64,000 nucleotides of DNA, taken from contig DINQ01000010.1 in NCBI GenBank assembly GCA_002426795.1, forward strand, positions 1-64,000, in the 5' to 3' direction. The stretch is from Bacteroidales bacterium UBA5536 (lineage in GTDB: Bacteria; Bacteroidota; Bacteroidia; Bacteroidales; F082). Made by a program: the position numbers and the translations under genes. Positions within the stretch are counted from its first letter, which is position 1; every line of letters starts with the position of its first letter. Below are positions 25,616-34,347 of the stretch, piece by piece. Below the pieces are notes generated by a model, which was given only the letters and a program-made list of their open reading frames with translations, made no database searches and had not been told where the DNA came from.

Positions 25616-28600
25616 TTAAAACGAAAGGTTTATACCAAAAACAAATGCTCTGGTACGGGGATAAATCAGGTTGTCGATTCCACTAAAGATTTCAGGATCG
25701 ATACCACCATATTTGGTAATAGTGAAAGCATTGTTTACTGTGGCTGATAAACGCAGTTTAGCTTTGTTTTTGAGGAATTTATCCAGTGTATAACCAATGG
25801 TGATATTGTCCATTTTGAAGAAAGAGGCGTCAACAATATAATAATCACTCAGGTACTGAGGCACTGTGAAGCCGGCTTCGTTTACGGTGCTGGCTACATT
25901 GGCAAGATATGGACCTTCAGGACGGTAAAGTTGCTCATAGGTAGAGTTGTTTGAACTGAAGTTGTCATACATATAATTGCCAAAGTTTGCTCTGCCCGAG
26001 AAGGAGAAATCCCATTCTTTGTAATTGACTCTTGATGAGATTCCGAAATAATAGTCGGGAGTGGCGTCTTTGTAGTGGTAACGGTCGTCATCGGTGATTT
26101 TGCCATCCTCGTTGCGGTCGACATACATGCCTTCGATGGGTTTTCCGGCTTCGTCATATACTTGTTCAAACACGAAGAAAGAGTAGGACGGGAATCCCAC
26201 GCTGTGGATCTGAATGGTATTTCCTACACCACCTGAAATGCCTCCGGTAAATACGCCCAAATAGTTGGGGTCGTCGGTAGCCGTTAGTTTGGTGATTTTG
26301 TTTTTGTTGTAGGTTGCATTCAAACCAACTTCCCAGAAGAAATCAGGCTTGCTGATAGGTTTTGCGTTGATCGAGAACTCGAAACCATTGTTCTCCAGGT
26401 CGCCGACATTGGTTAACAGGTAGTTGGTCAGGTTTGTACCTGCCGGGATCGGGATAAAGTTGATCAGGTCTTTGGTTTTTCTTTGGTAGATATCCAATGA
26501 TCCATAGATGCGGTCTTTAAATAAGCCATAGTCAAGACCAAAATTGAGGGTTGTGGTTTCTTCCCATTTGATCAGCGCATCGTAGCCTTCGGGGCGTAGC
26601 GTCTGGAAGAATACATTTCCAAACTGATAAGCTGCATTGTTTTGTCCGAGGGTATATCGGGCCAGGTAAGGATAGTCGTTATCCGATATATTTTGCTGAC
26701 CTGTAACCCCCCAGCCCAAACGCAGTTTCAGCTCAGAAATCTGGTCGATGGGTTGCATCCACGATTCATCCATCACACGCCATGCAAAGGCAACCGAAGG
26801 GAATAAACCCCATCTGCTGTCTTCAGAAAAGCGTGAAGAGCCGTCATTACGCAGTGTGAAAGTGAGCAGATAGCGTTCAGAGAAGGTGTAGTTGATCCTG
26901 GTGAAGAAGGAAACCAGATAGCTTTCAGTGGCGTAATCACTGCTGTCGTTTACTTTTTTCTGGATAAAGTATGGACCGGTCAGGTCGTTTGTTTCATAAG
27001 CTGATCCTTTGCGGTAAAAATGTTGCCATGAATAGCCACCCATCACATCAAACTTACTTTTGATGGAAGGAACGGTTTTTACATAATTCAGCGTGAAATC
27101 AAGGACCTCGTTTTTCTTTTCCTGATCGTAAACGCGGTTGATTCCACCTCCGTTCAGCTTATCAAAGGCAAAAGAGGCATTACCTGGTACAAAAACGTCG
27201 CCGTTGGCCTTGCTATAATCGCCACCAATGTTGAGGTTGGCACGCAGATCGGGCAGGAAATGGAATTTATAATCGAGTTGCAGGTTTCCGAGAAAACGGT
27301 TTACGTCTGAATTGTCATCACGTTGATCAAGCAATGCCAGCGGGTTTTTGGTTGCCTGTGTTACCGGATCGCCATTTGCTTGTAGCCAGGTCCAGTAGCC
27401 ACCATATGCGCCACCGTCTTCGTAAACGGGTTTCGTAGGATCCATTTGGATTGCTGATCCCAGCGCTGCTTCGTTGGCAAAACGTTGTTTGATAAACATG
27501 CCCTTTCCGCTCATGTTGACCTTGAGATGGTTGTCAAAAAAGGTGGGATTCAGGTTTAAGCCAACGGTAGTACGCTGCATATTGTCTGTTTTTACAATAC
27601 CGTCAAAATCGGCATAGCCTAACGATAAGCGATAGGGAAGCGTTTTGTAAGCGCCCGAAATGCTGAGGTTGTGATCCATACCGAAAGCACTGTTGTAAAT
27701 CTCTTTTTGCCAGTCGGTATTGGCTGTTCCGAGCAATGAAAGTACATTGTCGTTTCCGGCAAACTTATCGTTTACCATGGCCCTGAACTCATCCCCCGTC
27801 AGAACTTCCCTTTTTTGAGGAATGGTGTACAAGTTAAAATTGGAGTTGTAGTCAATCACAAAAGGACGCTTGCCGATTCCCTGGCCAAGTTTACCCTTTT
27901 TGGTTGTGATAATTACCACACCGTTCGAAGCGCGTGCGCCATAGATAGCTGCAGCAGAGGCGTCTTTCAGGATGGTAAAAGTTTCGATGTCGTTCGGATT
28001 CAGCGTGCTGAGTGCGTTGCGTGTTCCTGAGATGCCATCGTTGTCAACCGGAATACCATCAATTACGAACAAAGGGTCGTTACTGGCAGAAAGGGAAGAG
28101 CCACCGCGGATGCGGATGGTTGCCCCGCTGCCTGGAGCACCACTGTTGGTTGTAATTTGCACACCAGCGGTTTTGCCTTGAACCAGTTCGACTGGGTTGG
28201 TGATTGAACCCCGGTTGAAGTCTTCAACTCCAACAGCGGTTACTGCGCCTGTTGCGTCACCTTTTTTAACCTGACCATAACCAATAACCACTACCTCGGT
28301 GAGGTTGGTGACTGCTGGCTCGAGGCTGATCGTCAGTTTGGTCTGAGCCCCAACAACAATTTCCTGTTGCTGGTAGCCAATAAACGAAAACACCAACAGA
28401 TCGCCTTTTTGCACATTCAGCGCAAAATTCCCGTCGATGTCGCTTGTGGTGCCATTTGTGGTGTTCTGCACAAAAATTGACACGCCCGGCAACGAATTGC
28501 CATCGGAAGCATCAAGCACTTTACCCGATATGGCTACTTCCTGAGCGAACAGCTGCCCCGAAAGAACCATTGCCATCAGGAGCAAGGTGCCTCTCAACAA

Positions 28601-28618
28601 ATTTGTAATTTTCTTCAT
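25616..28618 (-). CDS. susC: SusC-like TonB-dependent transporter (left operon)
   Basis: A 1000-residue outer-membrane transporter. The ATG at 28618 (MKKITNLL) gives a clean signal peptide ending LFAQ. A carboxypeptidase-regulatory-like domain (about 25-105) is followed by a plug with the SusC signature IRIRGGSSLSASNDPLFVID and KDASAAAIYGARASNGV. A 22-strand-type barrel follows, ending in YPRTRAFVFGINLSF with a terminal Phe. It should import oligosaccharides bound by the SusD encoded 18 bases downstream, powered by TonB. Confidence 0.93.
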   Translation of the reverse strand: MKKITNLLRGTLLLMAMVLSGQLFAQEVAISGKVLDASDGNSLPGVSIFVQNTTNGTTSDIDGNFALNVQKGDLLVFSFIGYQQQEIVVGAQTKLTISLEPAVTNLTEVVVIGYGQVKKGDATGAVTAVGVEDFNRGSITNPVELVQGKTAGVQITTNSGAPGSGATIRIRGGSSLSASNDPLFVIDGIPVDNDGISGTRNALSTLNPNDIETFTILKDASAAAIYGARASNGVVIITTKKGKLGQGIGKRPFVIDYNSNFNLYTIPQKREVLTGDEFRAMVNDKFAGNDNVLSLLGTANTDWQKEIYNSAFGMDHNLSISGAYKTLPYRLSLGYADFDGIVKTDNMQRTTVGLNLNPTFFDNHLKVNMSGKGMFIKQRFANEAALGSAIQMDPTKPVYEDGGAYGGYWTWLQANGDPVTQATKNPLALLDQRDDNSDVNRFLGNLQLDYKFHFLPDLRANLNIGGDYSKANGDVFVPGNASFAFDKLNGGGINRVYDQEKKNEVLDFTLNYVKTVPSIKSKFDVMGGYSWQHFYRKGSAYETNDLTGPYFIQKKVNDSSDYATESYLVSFFTRINYTFSERYLLTFTLRNDGSSRFSEDSRWGLFPSVAFAWRVMDESWMQPIDQISELKLRLGWGVTGQQNISDNDYPYLARYTLGQNNAAYQFGNVFFQTLRPEGYDALIKWEETTTLNFGLDYGLFKDRIYGSLDIYQRKTKDLINFIPIPAGTNLTNYLLTNVGDLENNGFEFSINAKPISKPDFFWEVGLNATYNKNKITKLTATDDPNYLGVFTGGISGGVGNTIQIHSVGFPSYSFFVFEQVYDEAGKPIEGMYVDRNEDGKITDDDRYHYKDATPDYYFGISSRVNYKEWDFSFSGRANFGNYMYDNFSSNNSTYEQLYRPEGPYLANVASTVNEAGFTVPQYLSDYYIVDASFFKMDNITIGYTLDKFLKNKAKLRLSATVNNAFTITKYGGIDPEIFSGIDNLIYPRTRAFVFGINLSF

Positions 28619-28698
28619 AGGTTTTTGATTAGATTGGTTAATGTTGTTTCTGCACTCTCGCACGCGAATAATGCCAAAAACAGATACGATTAGGGAGT

Positions 28699-28706
28699 CA
28701 AATTTA
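28699..28706 (-). promoter_or_regulatory. -7 promoter element for left susC
   Basis: The minus strand reads TAAATTTG (TAnnTTTG), 81 bases before the start codon at 28618. A TTG at 28731-28729 gives a 22-base spacer, within the range reported for Bacteroidota promoters. Confidence 0.6.
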
Positions 28707-28727
28707 ACAGAATATTAACAGAATATT
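28706..28727. repeat. Tandem 11-bp repeat in left susC promoter
   Basis: AACAGAATATT occurs twice without a gap (28706-28716 and 28717-28727), between the -7 and TTG boxes of the susC promoter. One helical-turn spacing suggests a regulator site. Confidence 0.5.
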
Positions 28728-28784
28728 GCAATAAAAATTTGGCCTTACGGCTATTTTAGAATCATTCTATATACTATGTCTTAA

Positions 28785-28794
28785 CAATCGATTG
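28785..28794. promoter_or_regulatory. Candidate LacI-type operator
   Basis: CAATCGATTG is a perfect 10-bp palindrome fitting CAAnCGnTTG, the same core as the site upstream of the LacI-family gene (37509-37518). It lies between the left susC promoter and the divergent GH13 gene. Confidence 0.5.
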
Positions 28795-29002
28795 CGGAAG
28801 TCAATAAATTGCTGTTTAATGGGTTAAATAGTATTTTTAATCTTTGAACTTTTTGTAATAAAGTAAAAGTATATATCAAAATCCGGTATTTTAGCCTTTT
28901 TATTGTGATTATTCATTTTTTAATATCACAGCCTGATTAATTCTATTTGGCAGATGAAGTACAAACATAATATTCAAACCAAAAGCAAAACATATTACAA
29001 CT

Positions 29003-30862
29003 ATGAAAACAAAGTTTCATTTTCGAAGCATGCTTTTTTTATACTTATTTCTGGGGATGATGGGTTGTAAACAACAACAAAAGGAAGAACGACATGTTGC
29101 AGTTCCGGAGTGGAGCAAACATGTAGTATGGTATCAGATTTTTCCTGAGCGGTTTCGCAACGGCGACTCATCGAATGATCCACGGCCGAAGGATATGTAT
29201 GCAGCGTCCAATTTTTTTAAAACGCCTGATGACTGGAAAGTTACTTCCTGGACACAAGATTGGTATAAACAAGACCAATGGGCAGAAAAGCTGAGTGATG
29301 ATTTCTACAGCAATCTGCAATTGCGCCGTTATGGCGGCGACCTGCAGGGTGTGCTTGACAAGGTAGATTACCTGAAGGAATTAGGTATATCGGCTGTCTA
29401 TTTTAATCCGTTGAATGATGCGCCTTCTTTGCACAAATATGATGCACGAAACTACCATCATATCGATATTAATTTTGGACCTGACCCTGAAGGTGATCTG
29501 GCTATCATGGCAACTGAAGACCCCAACGACCCTTCTACCTGGAAATGGACTTCAACTGATCTTTTATTTCTGAAAGTAGTGGAGGCATTGCATAAGAATG
29601 GCATCAGGGTGATTTTGGATTACTCGTGGAATCACACAGGGGTTGAGTTCTGGGCCTGGAAAGATGTGGTGAAAAATCAGGCCAAATCAGACTATAAAGA
29701 CTGGTATGCTGTGGAAGCTTTTGACGACCCCGCTACCGACGAAAATGAATTCGATTACAAAGGCTGGCTTAATATTAAAAGTCTTCCGGAGTGGAAGAAA
29801 ATCAATACTGATCGCCCACATCGCAATGGCTTTCCTTTTGAAGGCAATCTGGTTGATGGTGTAAAAAAGCATGTTTTTGCCGTCACCCAAAGATGGCTCA
29901 AACCGGATGGTGATTTGTCCAAAGGACTTGATGGTTTTCGGCTTGATGTAGCCGATCATATCCCCATGGGTTTCTGGCGCGAGTACAGGACTTTTGTTAA
30001 ACATATCAATCCGGATGCCTACCTGGTGGGGGAGATCTGGTGGCAGGACTGGCCTGACAAGCTGATGAATCCTACACCTTATTTGAAGGGAGATGTTTTT
30101 GACGGTATAATGTTCTATCAGCTTTATAAGCCAGCACGCTACTTCTTCGCCAAGACAGATTATGAAATCAATGCGAAACAGCTCAAAGACAGTTTGATGT
30201 ACCAGTGGCGGAGGCTCGATCCCAATGTTTCTCAGGCCATGATGAATACTTCCTCAACCCACGATGCCCCACGCTTGCTTACTTCTTTCGCCAACAAAGG
30301 TAAATACAAGTACAAAGCCAAACCCAACGACGACCCCGCCTATATCACAGGCAAGCCGGATGCCGAAACCTATCAACGGGTAAAACTGTATTTGATTCAC
30401 CAGTTTACAATCCCTGGATCGCCTCATATCTGGAACGGCGAAGAAATGGGCATGTGGGGTGGTGACGACCCCGATACCCGTAAACCGCTGTGGTGGCCTG
30501 ATTATCAGTTTGAACCTGAAAACAGAAACAACATTCAAGAGGTTGAGCCGGTTTATGATGAAGTTGGCTTTAACCAGGAAGTGTTTGATTTTTACAGGAA
30601 ACTGATTCAAATCAGAAATGATCATGAGCTGCTGCATACGGCACCGATCAATTTTGTTGTTGCCGAAGGCAAATTGTTGTCGTATAAACGTGGGGTAAAA
30701 GATGAGGAGATTTTGGTTTGTTTCAATGCAGGCGAAACACTGGCAACATTTAAGCTGGATCGTGGAAAAACTTATAAGAACCTATTGGATGAAGCTTCGG
30801 TCACTTACAGTGATGAGATCGATTTGCCGCCGCTTACTGCTGTGATTTTATTACGGAAGTGA
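29003..30862 (+). CDS. GH13 alpha-glucan hydrolase lipoprotein (SusA-like)
   Basis: A 619-residue GH13 enzyme close in size to neopullulanase SusA but with a lipobox GMMGC (Cys22). It starts with the family hallmark VWYQIFPERFRNGD. Catalytic residues are D315 in GFRLDVADH, E344 in VGEIWW and D421 in SSTHDAPR. It likely cleaves maltooligosaccharides or pullulan, either on the periplasmic face or at the cell surface; the lipid anchor leaves both possible. It is divergent from the left susC and convergent with the SusF-like gene, so it has its own promoter. Confidence 0.92.
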   Translation: MKTKFHFRSMLFLYLFLGMMGCKQQQKEERHVAVPEWSKHVVWYQIFPERFRNGDSSNDPRPKDMYAASNFFKTPDDWKVTSWTQDWYKQDQWAEKLSDDFYSNLQLRRYGGDLQGVLDKVDYLKELGISAVYFNPLNDAPSLHKYDARNYHHIDINFGPDPEGDLAIMATEDPNDPSTWKWTSTDLLFLKVVEALHKNGIRVILDYSWNHTGVEFWAWKDVVKNQAKSDYKDWYAVEAFDDPATDENEFDYKGWLNIKSLPEWKKINTDRPHRNGFPFEGNLVDGVKKHVFAVTQRWLKPDGDLSKGLDGFRLDVADHIPMGFWREYRTFVKHINPDAYLVGEIWWQDWPDKLMNPTPYLKGDVFDGIMFYQLYKPARYFFAKTDYEINAKQLKDSLMYQWRRLDPNVSQAMMNTSSTHDAPRLLTSFANKGKYKYKAKPNDDPAYITGKPDAETYQRVKLYLIHQFTIPGSPHIWNGEEMGMWGGDDPDTRKPLWWPDYQFEPENRNNIQEVEPVYDEVGFNQEVFDFYRKLIQIRNDHELLHTAPINFVVAEGKLLSYKRGVKDEEILVCFNAGETLATFKLDRGKTYKNLLDEASVTYSDEIDLPPLTAVILLRK

Positions 30863-30877
30863 CGAAATAATAAAACA

Positions 30878-30914
30878 AAAAAAGGCCGGTGCGATCATCG
30901 CACCGGCCTTTTTG
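30878..30914. terminator. Bidirectional terminator
   Basis: AAAGGCCGGTGCGAT (30881-30895) and ATCGCACCGGCCTTT (30897-30911) are perfect complements with a T run on each strand. It separates the convergent GH13 gene and SusF-like gene. Confidence 0.9.
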
Positions 30915-30930
30915 TTATCCGTTTTGCTGA

Positions 30931-32793
30931 TTATTTGGCAGCAATGGTATAGGTTAAATTGTTAATGTCGGCTGTAACAGTAAACATTCCGCCACCAGCT
31001 GGAGTTGGAAGACTTGCTGGATCAGGATCTCCTTCGGTTGGACGGAAAACGAGGTTTCCGCCTGTGCTTGTGCCTGCTGCATCAGTTCCGTACATTGGAG
31101 CCCATTGGCCTAATGTAGTGATGAATTTGATGCTGAGGGCATCACCCAAAGTTGTGGTTAATGAATATACACCATCAAGGCCACCTGTCATGGGCAGGGC
31201 AGCGCCGTTGTCCCAACCTGCAGCACAGCCGTCGCCCAACATATAGAGAGGAGCAGCAACACTATAAGTCATGTTGTTGATGTCAATGGTAACAGTATAA
31301 ACGCCGGCTTCGTCAGGAGCAGGAATACTTGAAGGATCCGGGTCGTTTTCTGTTGGACGGAATACGAGGTTGCCGCTTGTGCTTGTACCGGCAGCGTCAG
31401 TTCCGTACATTGGTGCCCATTGGCCCAAAGTAGTGATGAATTTGATATAAGTTCCGGCACCATTCAGTGTTGAAGTGATGTAGTAAACGCCATCAGCAGC
31501 TTTCATCATTGGAAGAGCAGCACCATTGTCCCAGCCTGCAGCGCTACCATCGCCGAGCATAAACATCTCAGGAGCAGCACCAGCTGGATTAACAGTGAAG
31601 GTATAAGTGTCGGTTACAGCATCAATTTCGAATTTGATGTCGTAAGTTCCGTCTTCGAGTGGCACAAAGTTGCCGTCGCCGTTGGTGTCGAATTTGTCAG
31701 CAGCCAAACCAGCCATGGTTACCTGTGGGTAGCCGAATGACAGGTTGTCCCAGCTTTGACCTTCTCTGATTTTGAAGCTACCGGTAGTAGAAACTTCAAC
31801 ACCATTGAAATTCCAGATATAATTGGTTTCGTTTTCAACAGTTGGAGTCTGAACCATAATGGTAGTTTCCCAGTTGTGTGGTGCACCGTCAACAACCAAA
31901 CCGTCGCCGATCAAACCGAGTTCGGTATTGGTGTAGTCAACCAATTCGAGGTCGCCAGTTTTGGTAACAGTAGCAACATAGCCGCTTCCAAGTGTCCAAA
32001 CCAGTTTGGCAGTGTATTTACCACTTGTTTCGTTGGCAATGTTATCACCACCAGGAACCAAAGCAGAAACAGCGCCACCATAGTTGGTGTTAACGCGAAC
32101 GCCAACAACGCCGCCACCAAGGTCAACATTGTCGTCGATGATCACTTTCCAGCCACCTGAGTAACGGAATTTGAAGTCACCTTTTGTCATGGTAATGTCA
32201 GTCATTTCGAATGTCATGGTGTTCAGGTCAAAACCACCGGCAGGAATCTGTGTGTCAGCACCCCATCCGCCAGGAGTAGCAGCGCCAATTACACCCCAGT
32301 ATGAAACCGGAATCACGGCAACTTTACCCAATTCAGTGTCGATGACGATATGGTACAAACCATCGGCAGGAACAGTGAAAGGAGTTGTTGACTCAACGAT
32401 TGAACCACGCCAGAAATCAACTTTTGGTTCGTCAGCAATGCGGTCTGCTTCTGGTACAACAGCAAAGTCAGCACCAGGACCCCAGCTAGTCTGAGTAGTT
32501 CCGGAAACAGTCCAAATGTTGAAACCATCGCTGCCAGCTTTTACTGCTACATAAATATCAAGCAAAGAAGCACGTTCTGTTTGATTTACTTCGTTACGGG
32601 TAACTTTCATCAAACCTTTGATGTCGAAATCAGTCAGTCCGGTTCCGGCACCTTTAATGTAAACGCCATCTTCAACAGGTGGAGTAACAGGTGTTGGATC
32701 GTCTTTGTCTTTTTTACAAGATACAAACACAACACTTGCGAGCAGAATAATGCTCATCAATTGGAGCATTGTTTTCATCATGTGTTTTTTCAT
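30931..32793 (-). CDS. susF: SusE/SusF-like multimodular starch-binding lipoprotein
   Basis: A 620-residue lipoprotein (lipobox VFVSC, Cys26). From N- to C-terminus it has a linker rich in Pro/Asp, a module around 45-160, a module with WGVIGAATPGGW (about 165-280), a further module (about 285-430), and two near-identical starch-binding modules (about 435-525 and 527-620) with MLGDG.AAGWDNGAALPM and ITTLGQWAPMYGTDAAGTS. The two last modules look like a recent duplication. It is the third gene of the right susC-susD operon and should bind alpha-glucan at the surface. Confidence 0.88.
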   Translation of the reverse strand: MKKHMMKTMLQLMSIILLASVVFVSCKKDKDDPTPVTPPVEDGVYIKGAGTGLTDFDIKGLMKVTRNEVNQTERASLLDIYVAVKAGSDGFNIWTVSGTTQTSWGPGADFAVVPEADRIADEPKVDFWRGSIVESTTPFTVPADGLYHIVIDTELGKVAVIPVSYWGVIGAATPGGWGADTQIPAGGFDLNTMTFEMTDITMTKGDFKFRYSGGWKVIIDDNVDLGGGVVGVRVNTNYGGAVSALVPGGDNIANETSGKYTAKLVWTLGSGYVATVTKTGDLELVDYTNTELGLIGDGLVVDGAPHNWETTIMVQTPTVENETNYIWNFNGVEVSTTGSFKIREGQSWDNLSFGYPQVTMAGLAADKFDTNGDGNFVPLEDGTYDIKFEIDAVTDTYTFTVNPAGAAPEMFMLGDGSAAGWDNGAALPMMKAADGVYYITSTLNGAGTYIKFITTLGQWAPMYGTDAAGTSTSGNLVFRPTENDPDPSSIPAPDEAGVYTVTIDINNMTYSVAAPLYMLGDGCAAGWDNGAALPMTGGLDGVYSLTTTLGDALSIKFITTLGQWAPMYGTDAAGTSTGGNLVFRPTEGDPDPASLPTPAGGGMFTVTADINNLTYTIAAK

Positions 32794-32841
32794 AGAAATT
32801 AAAAATTTAGATTAGTGAATAAAAGGATTATTTTAAGTGAA

Positions 32842-34335
32842 TTAATTGCTCATGGGTACAGGTGCTTCAGCCAAATTCGGGTTGGCATCAATCGTCCACT
32901 GTGGAATGGGGAAGATGTTACGGTCCGGGCTTGAAGTATTCTTTTCCCACCATGCCATATTAAATTTTCCAAAGCGAATAAGGTCTTGCCTGCGGTGTGC
33001 TTCCCAAAATAGTTCGCGTCCGCGCTCAGCCAGAACATCATCAAGTGTTGCACCGCTCAAAGGACTAATACCAGCTCTTTCGCGAATCATATTGATGTAT
33101 TCATCGCCATTTCTGCCTTGACGAATCATTACTTCGGCTTTCATCAACAGAATGTCGGCGTAGCGGAATAATGGGAAGTCGTTGCTCAGATTTTCTTTAG
33201 CACCTTTTTTGATTTCAAACTTCTTGACGCGAGCTCCGGACATACGAACCTGAACAGCAGTAAAATCTGCATTCATCAATAAAGCTGGAATAACAGGGTT
33301 GAAAACAAGTGGCTCGCCTCCAGCTCCCTGATCGCTGATAGGTGCGCCATCATAGGTGTATTGTTGTCCGACAAGGAAATAACCTTCTTTGCGTAAGTCG
33401 CCATCTTCATAAGTGTTGTAGAAGTCTTCCATGGCTGCAAATCCATTCCATGGACCTGCTAGCATATCAAAGGTGAGGTTGCTATTATAGTGGAGTGTAC
33501 GCATATGTAGGTTGAAACCCTGATAAGTATCTTCGTCATAAGGAATCACGAAGATGTTTTCGCTTGAGGCGCTGTTTTCAGTTACGAACGGAGCCAAAGG
33601 ATTGGATTCCAAACTGTATTGGCCAAGTGCCATAACGCTGTCAATTGCTTGTTCAGCTTTGGCCCACTGTGGAGTGCCAGTGTAAACTTCAGCATTCAGA
33701 TAGAGCTTAGCTAAAACAGAATAGGCAAAACCCTTACCAGCACCAGTTTTTGATGGGCTGGCGGGAATGATTGGTGCGCCTTCTTCGATATCTTTTACAA
33801 TACGGTCGAAGATATCTTTCCGGAAGTTACGGTATGGCATTTCGGGTGCATCAAGATATTTGTCAACGAAAGGCACGTCGCCATAATTGTCTATTAGCAA
33901 GTAATAATAGTAGGCGCGCAAAACCTTGGCTTTGGCAATGGCCTGATCAACGATTGGGTCGCCTGCAAAATTCATTTGCTCTTCGATAAACTTATTCGAT
34001 TCGACAATGCCATTGTAAAAACGGCTCCACATACTGTTGATGGCTTCGGTGTTATTATCCCATGTATGCTGGTGTAAAACACGCCATTTACCGCCGTCGT
34101 CCCAGTCGGCACCACGGGTAGGGCAGGTCATTTCATCAGATGGCAATTCCTGTGCGAACCACCAGCCACCCCAGTCGATAAAATCGCGCATGGGAGCATA
34201 AATAGGACTCATTTTTAATACCGGGTCAGCAGTGTAAGCTCCCGGAGGTACCCTGTCATATAGTTTGTCATCGAGTTTGGTGCAGCCAAACTGAAAAAGC
34301 GTGAGGGCAAATATTGCGATGATAATTTTTTTCAT
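32842..34335 (-). CDS. susD: SusD/RagB-family lipoprotein (right operon)
   Basis: A 497-residue SusD protein of normal length with lipobox FQFGC (Cys18). It has the TPR-like helical core, including LRAYYYYLLIDNYGDVPFVD, and the C-terminal RSxDxLxFGK-like segment EAHRRQDLIRFGKF with a terminal IPQWTIDANPNLAE. It forms the sugar-binding lid for the SusC encoded 12 bases upstream. Unlike the SusD of the left operon it has no inserted binding modules. Confidence 0.92.
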   Translation of the reverse strand: MKKIIIAIFALTLFQFGCTKLDDKLYDRVPPGAYTADPVLKMSPIYAPMRDFIDWGGWWFAQELPSDEMTCPTRGADWDDGGKWRVLHQHTWDNNTEAINSMWSRFYNGIVESNKFIEEQMNFAGDPIVDQAIAKAKVLRAYYYYLLIDNYGDVPFVDKYLDAPEMPYRNFRKDIFDRIVKDIEEGAPIIPASPSKTGAGKGFAYSVLAKLYLNAEVYTGTPQWAKAEQAIDSVMALGQYSLESNPLAPFVTENSASSENIFVIPYDEDTYQGFNLHMRTLHYNSNLTFDMLAGPWNGFAAMEDFYNTYEDGDLRKEGYFLVGQQYTYDGAPISDQGAGGEPLVFNPVIPALLMNADFTAVQVRMSGARVKKFEIKKGAKENLSNDFPLFRYADILLMKAEVMIRQGRNGDEYINMIRERAGISPLSGATLDDVLAERGRELFWEAHRRQDLIRFGKFNMAWWEKNTSSPDRNIFPIPQWTIDANPNLAEAPVPMSN

Positions 34336-34347
34336 TGTTCGTTTCTT

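Larger units (their letters stand above)
28619..29002. other. Divergent promoter region, susC / GH13
   Basis: No gene. It contains the left susC promoter (28699-28706, with a TTG at 28729-28731 on the minus strand), an 11-bp sequence AACAGAATATT repeated back to back (28706-28727), and the palindrome CAATCGATTG (28785-28794). The AT-rich remainder leads into the GH13 gene at 29003; I see no clean TAnnTTTG for that gene. Confidence 0.6.
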
